Shown piece after piece: positions 57,587 through 64,000 of a stretch of DNA of 64,000 bases. Each line of letters begins with the position of its first letter. Within the stretch, counting starts at the first letter, position 1. The position numbers and the translations under genes were made by a program. The stretch comes from Diphasiastrum complanatum (lineage: Eukaryota > Streptophyta > Lycopodiopsida > Lycopodiales > Lycopodiaceae). The DNA lies in NCBI GenBank assembly GCA_029204225.1, contig CM055092.1:83612976-83676975 (forward strand), read 5' to 3'. Below the pieces are notes generated by a model, which made no database searches, was not told the DNA's origin, and saw only the letters and a list, made by a program, of their open reading frames with translations.

Positions 57587-60480
57587 GTGAATTTTTTTAA
57601 GGATAGCAGATGCTGGCATGTGAAGTTCTCGAACGAAACCTGCAATGTCGTTGATGCCAGCACCAATACACTAATTACTCAAGGTAGAAGAAAAACAAAT
57701 CTATACCATTTGAAGGTACACTTACCTACAGATCAAGCACATCAAGCCTATGATTCGACAAATGTTCTATGGCACAGAAGATTATGCCACATGGACCCAA
57801 TAGCATTGTATCAAGCAAGCCAACATGGAATTGTCACAGGTTTGAGCATCTCAAATGCAAGAAATTCGATAACCTATGATGCATGCATGAAAGGTAAGAT
57901 GTCACATACTCCTTTTGCCAAAGACTCCTACAGAATAACAAAGAATCTAGAGCTGATACATTCGAACATATGTGGACCTTTCGATGTGATCTCAGTAGGA
58001 GGTTCGAAGTACTACATCACCTTCATTGACAATTACAATAAGTTTACTAGAGTCTACTTCATTCACAACAAGTCAGAACCACTTGATAGGTCCACAAAAT
58101 ACGTAAACTGGGCCGAAAGATGCATAGGAAGCAAAGTGAAGTAGATCAAAACAGATTGTGGTGGAGAATAAACCTCGAATCGCTTCGCTAATTTATACAG
58201 TGAACATGGAATACTTCACAGAAGGTCTGCATCCTACACACCACAACACAACGGTGTGGTTGAGAGAAAGAACAGGACACTCATGGAAGCTGCAAGGTGC
58301 ATGATGGCCTACTCGAAGGCACCAAGAGTGCTATGGGATGAAGTAGAATATGATAGGCAAATCAGGTGTTTCTCACATGACACCACACGAACTATGGTGG
58401 GAAGAAAAGCCCAATCTGACAGATGTTTAGATTCTTGGTTGTGCAGCTTATGTACATATCCCTGATAAGCTTCAAAAGAAGCTTGATGAGAAAGTCGAGT
58501 TAGGATATCTCGTCGGGTATGACAATTATTCATCATACTACAGAATCTACATGCCAGAAACAAATCTAGTGAAGATTGTCAGAGATGTCAAGTTTGACGA
58601 CACCAGAACAATGGTCGACAATGATTCTGCTAGCTATGGAGTCCTAGGAAGGCAATACTATGACCTGCCAACCATGACAGAGGGAGTAGAAGACGAACAT
58701 TCAGACGAAGATGTTCGAGTCGCACCTCAACTAAGCAATGAATCAGAAGAGGAAAAGACCGCAAGCATGCCAATTGCTGGAAGCTTTATAAACCAAGATG
58801 GGACCTAGTAGAACAAATAAAGACAAAGACATTGTAGTACCAGAAGAGTCTCTTAGGAGATCAACAAAAATTTGAAGAGCGCCAACCAGATTCGTGCCAG
58901 ACAGCTTAGCTTCAATGCACTAAGAGTTTTGTGGATTCTGTAGCGAACCACAAACATTCGAGGAAGCAATTGAGAGTCCAGACAAGGACAAATGGATCCA
59001 AGCCATGAACGAAGATATGGAATCCATGGAGAAGAATGAGGTATGGACATTGCAGCCACTACCAGATAAGCGAAAGACTGTACAATGCAAAAGCTCAAGT
59101 ATGGACCGAATGGAGATTTTTCAAGATATAAAACCGGACTTGTAGCAAAGGATTTTTCTCAGAAGTATGGTATTGATTAAACTGAGACCTTCTCTCCAGT
59201 CATGAAACATTTGTCCCTATGCCTACTATTCGCATATGCAGCTGCTTATGATCTCAGAATTCACATTGTGGATGAAAAAACAACATTCCTACATGGAAAA
59301 TTAGACGAAGAAGTCTGTATGGATCAGCCTCCAGGTTATGTCTATGAGTTAATTCCCAACTATGCATGCCAAATGCACAGAAGTATCTACGGCCTGAAGC
59401 AATTAGCATGACAATGATACAAGAATAAAGATCATGCCCTACGATCTTTGGGATTCATGCCTCTAATGGCCGACTCAAATGTGTATGTGAAGATCACAGA
59501 TGGGGAGATCATCATTATTGTTGTATACGTGGATGTATATGTGGAAAACACCCTGATACTATTGTGCAGGAGCAAAGAGCTAATTGTTGAGGTGAAGTAT
59601 GACATCTCAAAACATTTCGAGATTACAGACCTAGGAGAAGCCAGACGTTATTTTGGCTTACATATTGACAAAGACTACGACGAAGGAAAGTTATACCTTC
59701 ATCAGTTCTAGAGGAATTCTGGATGATATATTGTAGAGAGAAAATATCCCAATGCTTATAGGAACAGTTCTAACTAATAAAAACTGTCCGAGGACTGATG
59801 AAGAGAGAGAAATGATGCTACACACACTATATAGGAAATTGATCGGATCACTAATGTATCTTGCAAATAACACAAGCCTTGACATTGCTTATGTTGTGTT
59901 CAAGATGAGCCAATCTAGCATGAACCTAGGCTCAACTCACTAGAAGATCACGAAGAGAATCTTACAGTACCTTCAGATGAAGGATTTTGGATTGTCTTAT
60001 TCTCGTGATGCAGGGTTCTAGATGCACTCCTACAATGATTCTAGCCGGGCATCTCTCAAGGACGACTGTAAAAGTGTCTCAGGAGGGTGCACCATTGCAG
60101 CAGGCGTAGAAACTCTCTGGGTCAGCAAAACATAGACCATTATAGTTCAATCATCTTGTGAAGCAGAATACGTTGCAGCCGTAAAGATGGCCAATGAAAT
60201 CACTTGGCTCAAAAAATTCCTTGATGAACTGGGTGAAACGACTAATGAGCCTATGATTTTATAGATGGATAATACATCCGCATACACCTGACAAAAGATC
60301 ACGTGTTTCACTTAAGGACTAAACACATTGCACTCAAGTACCACTTGATAAGGGATCTTGTCAAAAAGAAGAAGCTGAAAACCACTTTTATTGGAATGAA
60401 AGAGATGGTTGCTGACATTTTCACAAAGCCCTTAGATAAGGGAGTGTTCGAGAAGCATAGGAGAAGTCTTGGAGTCAACT
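57587..60480 (+). pseudogene. F-family Copia polyprotein remnant
   Basis: Integrase: VLWHRRLCHMDP, then HSNICGPF and TDCGGE followed directly by a stop, then QQNGVVERKNRTLMEAAR. RT: KHLSLCLLFAYAAAYDLRIHIVD and SIYGLKQLA. The catalytic motif reads YVDVYV, so the second Asp of YVDD is lost. RNase H: SCEAEYVAAV, ending at KHRRSLGVN*. At least six stops or frameshifts. Gag and protease are missing on the left, where MULE-like sequence begins. It is a different Copia lineage from A, B and D. Confidence 0.88.
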
Positions 60481-60504
60481 AGCTACCACACTTTGAGAGG
60501 GAGC

Positions 60505-61377
60505 TGAAGAAACAAAATATTTCTGTCTCCAAAGCTTTGCTAGCTCTCGACTCTCTGCCTATCGAAACCTGAAGAGTCTATCCATAGGGTATAGCCGCCA
60601 ACTTAATGGTTTCACTTGAAGGCCTTGAAGACAAAGGAGAAATGTTCGTGGACAGAAGGAGCTCAACCGAAAGGCTGAAGGTCGGACGATGAAGGTAAAA
60701 CTATCGAAACCAACTCGAAGACTGAATTATGAACAATCGATGTTCGGGACACCCAAATATTGAATACTTTCAGTTTTTCATGCTCCAAGTACAGGGAAAT
60801 CAAAGAAGTATCATAAAGTACTATCTCATGATTTATTTCTGCTAATGTCATCCAAAAGAACATTAGGACGTGCCTAACTAGCCGTTCTTGTAATCTGTGA
60901 TTAGTTTTAGATTGCTTAATCTATCAATCCAGACATTATTCTAAATATATGCAAAAAATAGTCATAAGAAGAATATATACAAGCAAGTATCATGGATCCA
61001 AAGAGATCCAAGAAGTCTGCTAGTAAGCGAGACATAGTTTGTGAGAGACAAAGTTTTCTCTCACGTCGACGCGTTGTGTGGGTCTGTTACACAGTGCCTT
61101 GAAGAAAGAGGATGAATAGATGATGTTGTAGCTATTAAGCACAAGTCGATCTAAGTTGTTTAATCTCGAATGTTTTATTGTCTAATTGTTGTTTTGTGTA
61201 TCCAATTTAGTTGTTCTTATTTATTCCGCAACCTGGTTCAATCTTGTTGAATGTTGAAATAATATAAAACATAGGTCAATAGTGTCTATCTATAGTCTGG
61301 AGGATTGTAGGTCTGATATAGTTGGAAGTGTCCAACAGTCAGTCCTGACTTCCATCTAGACGAAAATTCTTTCAACA
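60505..61377 (+). repeat. F-family LTR
   Basis: Follows the purine stretch GAGAGGGAGC; starts TGAAGAAACAAAATA and ends TTTCAACA. 873 bp. 60632-60825 matches the fragment left of D (30140-30342) and 61209-61377 matches 40217-40382. A PBS-like TGGTATCAAAACAAG follows at 61379, so this LTR is both the 3' LTR of the F remnant and the 5' LTR of the next unit. Confidence 0.75.
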
Positions 61378-62800
61378 ATGGTATCAAAACAAGCTTAATT
61401 CGTGTCATTTCTGATTCCATTCTGTTTTCAAACAAACTTTTCCATTGCTTTGCTACTCTAAACTTGCACCTCTTCTAAAGCTTTCATCTTTTCATCAAAC
61501 TCAGACTGCATCTACTGCATTTGAACAAGATCATCAATTTCGCACTAGCATTGATATTCATGGATGCAATAGTCGTGGATGTAGTAGTCGTTTGCCCCAC
61601 TATATATGGCAACATTTCAATATTGGTTCATCATCAAAATCTTCATCCTCCTCTCGTATCGCATCATCCATAGCATTTTGTAAGGACATATATTCAGTAT
61701 GGCATTTCAGCTCGTGTCTAATTCTCTTAGGTAGACCTACTAAAAACCACATAATCATAGCCTTGTCATTAGTTAAATCGGGTTCACACTCAGATCTGAG
61801 GTGTTTAACCCGTTCAATATAATCTCGTACTCCCTCTCTCTTTCCCATTTTAATTTTACTTAAAATTAGAAAAGGATCTTCCATAAATTTTCTCGGTTTA
61901 AATCTTGTGATGAGGACTTGTTTAACAGCTTCCCAATCGGCATGTTTTGTTTCATCTTGGTTATAAAACCAATCTTGTGCTATTCCAGTTAAGGCCATAG
62001 GGAATAGCTTAAGTTTATCTTGTGGAAAACTTCGTCCTATACCTCACATGATTCCAAATAGATTTTGAGAAATCTGACAAGATCAGATAACCCATTATAC
62101 TTTGGTATCTCTAACCGAGGTGACCTTCTAATAATCAATAGTGGAACGTCCATTGTAAATCAATTCAATCAGAAAATGAGATTGGATCTAGATTTTTCAA
62201 TCAAATCCTATCCCAAATCAGATTTGTAAACTTATATCAGTTGAGAATAATTAGATTTCTGATTTTTTTGGAAAAAGATTTTTGATCAAGCGATCGACAC
62301 TTCTAAAATCAGGTTTTTTCATAATCAAATCAAGAATATAATAGAATGTCCCAGAAATTTGACAGAGGCTAGATCTAGTAGATCAGAATCTAAAAATTGT
62401 GCAGGCGAACGTTTCTTGGACGAAGTTTTTTCACTACTATTTTGGATAAAAAATCACTGATCTAGTTATTTTTTGACAAATCTGGTATAAATAATCTTCA
62501 TTGAATTCACAGTGGGTAAATTTGACATAGATGAAACTAGGGTAGAACTGGCAAAGGTTCCTTCAGACGAACAATAAAGTTTTTGTACTTTGGAAAAATA
62601 GACTTTTCACAAGATCCTAATAGATCTAATCTTTGCCGCACTAAAAAATGATGGTTTACTATAAGCAAAATTTTCAGAAGAGTCAACGAAGATTTTAGCG
62701 AAGGTTGCAAGAGTAATATTGTTATTTTTGCACGAGTAGTACTGCTATTTTTGGCAAAAAGAACTTTTTTTGACAAAAATAGGTCAATATGACAAATGGC
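61209..62800 (+). mobile_element. F-LTR end, PBS and antisense gag (copy E2)
   Basis: The same LTR-PBS-antisense-gag order as E1 at 40217, but with the longer gag. Similarity to E1 continues past the gag start to GACAAATGGCCTTGACA near 62800. Both copies have the gag opposite to the PBS polarity. Confidence 0.7.
61452..62153 (-). pseudogene. Antisense gag in E2
   Basis: From ATG at 62153 on the minus strand: IPKYNGLSDLVRFLKIYLE, then after a one-base shift LKLFPMALTGIAQDWF. This is the N-terminal pattern of Retrotrans_gag proteins. It continues ADWEAVKQVLITRFKP, REGVRDYIERVKHLRSEC, FLVGLPKRIRHEL and an acidic stretch EEDEDFDDE. One frameshift near 62050 and another near the C-terminus break it. 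No protease or pol follows. Confidence 0.7.
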
Positions 62801-63700
62801 CTTGACAAAAATGTTCGCCCAACACTCTGATTATAAAAAATAGTAAGTAGGACTGACACAGACCTTGGCAAAGGTTTAGGCGGAGGTTCTTCTTAGAGAA
62901 CTGATATTTTTGCGAAAAGGTGTTAAACTTTTCACAAAAGAGTACCAACAACTAGATGAACGGCCTTCTATTTTTGGTATTATTCTTCGCCGACCTAGCA
63001 GCAGATAGATCTGAATCACACCTATGGACAATAAATTGGACAAAGGTTCTTTTCTATATTTTTTAGTTTAGTGGTTTTTTGATATTTTTTGATGATTTTT
63101 TTTATGTTTCAGCAAATTTGCTCAGAGTTAAACCTTTGCCCTTCAATTTGAAGTTCTTGTGAGTAAAACCAAAGTTGTCTACAAGTTGGCGAAGCTTTCT
63201 TGTAAGATGGGTAAAAGTTATCGATTCTAATGATGATTTTGCCTCTTTTTTGCTCAAATATGATAGAATTGACCAATTTTTGTTGTTTTCTCTGATTTCT
63301 CATATCCAAATGGATCTTAAGAATGATGATCTGAATAGCTTCCCCTGCTCAACAATCAGATTAGATTTCAAACAAGAAGATCCACTCAAATCGAGCAAAA
63401 TCACTCTCAATCTATCCCTAAAATGCAATTTTAGCCCTACTTATGCCAAAACAAGATGAACACGATGACATTTGTTTTGGGACTTTGACCTGAAAACGAA
63501 TAATCTTTTTTGGTGTTTTTTAATGGTTTTCGTTTTAGGCCAAAATCGTGGAATTTTTTAATAAATCTCTAAATTTTGTTTTTAAAAAAAGCCACAAAAT
63601 GCATATTTTAAAAAAAGCCACAAAATGGATTTCATTCAAATCATCGCGCCATTTCATTTTTGCAGCTTTTACACTTTGTCTATTCTTCTTTGAGCCCACA
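62801..63700. other. Spacer, nothing recognised
   Basis: AT-rich, with G(C/G)AAAGGTT motifs near 62860-62900 that also occur in E1 and E2. No supported gene. Confidence 0.4.
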
Positions 63701-63710
63701 TAAATTTCGC

Positions 63711-64000
63711 GTTTCTCACCTTGCACAAGCTGCAGGAAATCATTATCTCGAGGAGATCTGAAGGTTCAACAGTCGTAGTTGATGTTCCTAATTTATGAGG
63801 CCAATGAAATTCATTAGCTGTTGATGTATGTTCGAGATTGAGCAAACTGATTTTTTGTTCCCCGAAAAAGTCCATTCACCAATGCTGATCAAACTCATCA
63901 AAAAAATGATAACCTGCTTGAATACTTGATTCCAAAAAATTTAATGTGGCAAATGGATCAATCTCACGATATTCTCTTTGCACCTTTTGTTCTTCTAGCA
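63711..64000 (-). other. Possible partial coding exon at the window edge
   Basis: On the minus strand 64000-63879 is open (EEQKVQREYREIDPFATL to FDEFDQHW). A TGA at 63876-63878 is followed at once by ATG at 63875 and a second open block to SCSLCK. That block meets a good 5' splice site, GCAAG|GTGAG, near 63711. It could be an exon with one stop, or transposon-derived. No family recognised. Confidence 0.25.

Overview
This window is a repeat-rich nuclear segment of a land plant. Two genes look intact. One is nuclear psaG (photosystem I subunit V, minus strand, 53415-53921). The other is a single-exon GT-B/GT4-type glycosyltransferase (plus strand, 15948-17558). Nearly everything else is transposable element sequence or relics. 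The Penelope-like reverse transcriptase remnant, very long pure GA/CT tracts and AT-rich spacers suggest a seed-free plant such as a fern. That is inference; the sequence itself only proves a photosynthetic land plant.

Layout. 1-2.5 kb: AT-rich spacer with a GA microsatellite. 2.5-10.6 kb: a decayed multi-exon gene with a SET-like C-terminal part, split by a complete Copia element (A, 3543-9782, target duplication GATTT). 11.6-12.2 kb: Penelope-like RT remnant, followed by two CT tracts of about 150 bp and a C24 run. 15.9-17.6 kb: glycosyltransferase. 18.5-18.9 kb: diverged 224-bp tandem duplication. 20.3-20.8 kb: gag remnant. 22285-28715: intact Copia element B with one 1317-codon gag-pol and LTRs that look identical (target duplication TAGCA). 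30758-36489: element C, the same family in opposite orientation, equal to B minus two internal deletions (97 + 602 bp, exactly the 699-bp length difference) that remove the RT core.

Nested stack. C sits inside the 5' LTR of Copia element D (30343-40216, target duplication TGATC). D sits inside an LTR of a further family (F), whose remainder (40217-41181) carries a primer-binding site followed by an antisense gag. The same LTR-PBS-antisense-gag arrangement recurs at 60505-62800 behind a decayed F polyprotein (57587-60480). 41323-45584: A2, a deleted minus-strand copy of A, inserted in a SWIM-like gene fragment (target duplication GGCAT). 48.98-49.37 kb: Ty3/gypsy RNase H piece. 49614-50259: minus-strand solo LTR of the D family. 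52456-53023: Tourist/PIF-Harbinger-like MITE 0.4 kb downstream of the psaG stop. 56.2-57.6 kb: decayed MULE-like transposase gene with a recognisable intron.

How it works together. B is the only element here that looks able to encode all its own proteins. C, A2, D and F have lost the RT core or carry breaks and would depend on others. B and C form a long inverted repeat, which makes the locus a candidate source of hairpin RNA against its own family. All four Copia LTR groups carry a CACGTGTG-type box, and the A family adds five CCAAT boxes at 33-bp spacing.
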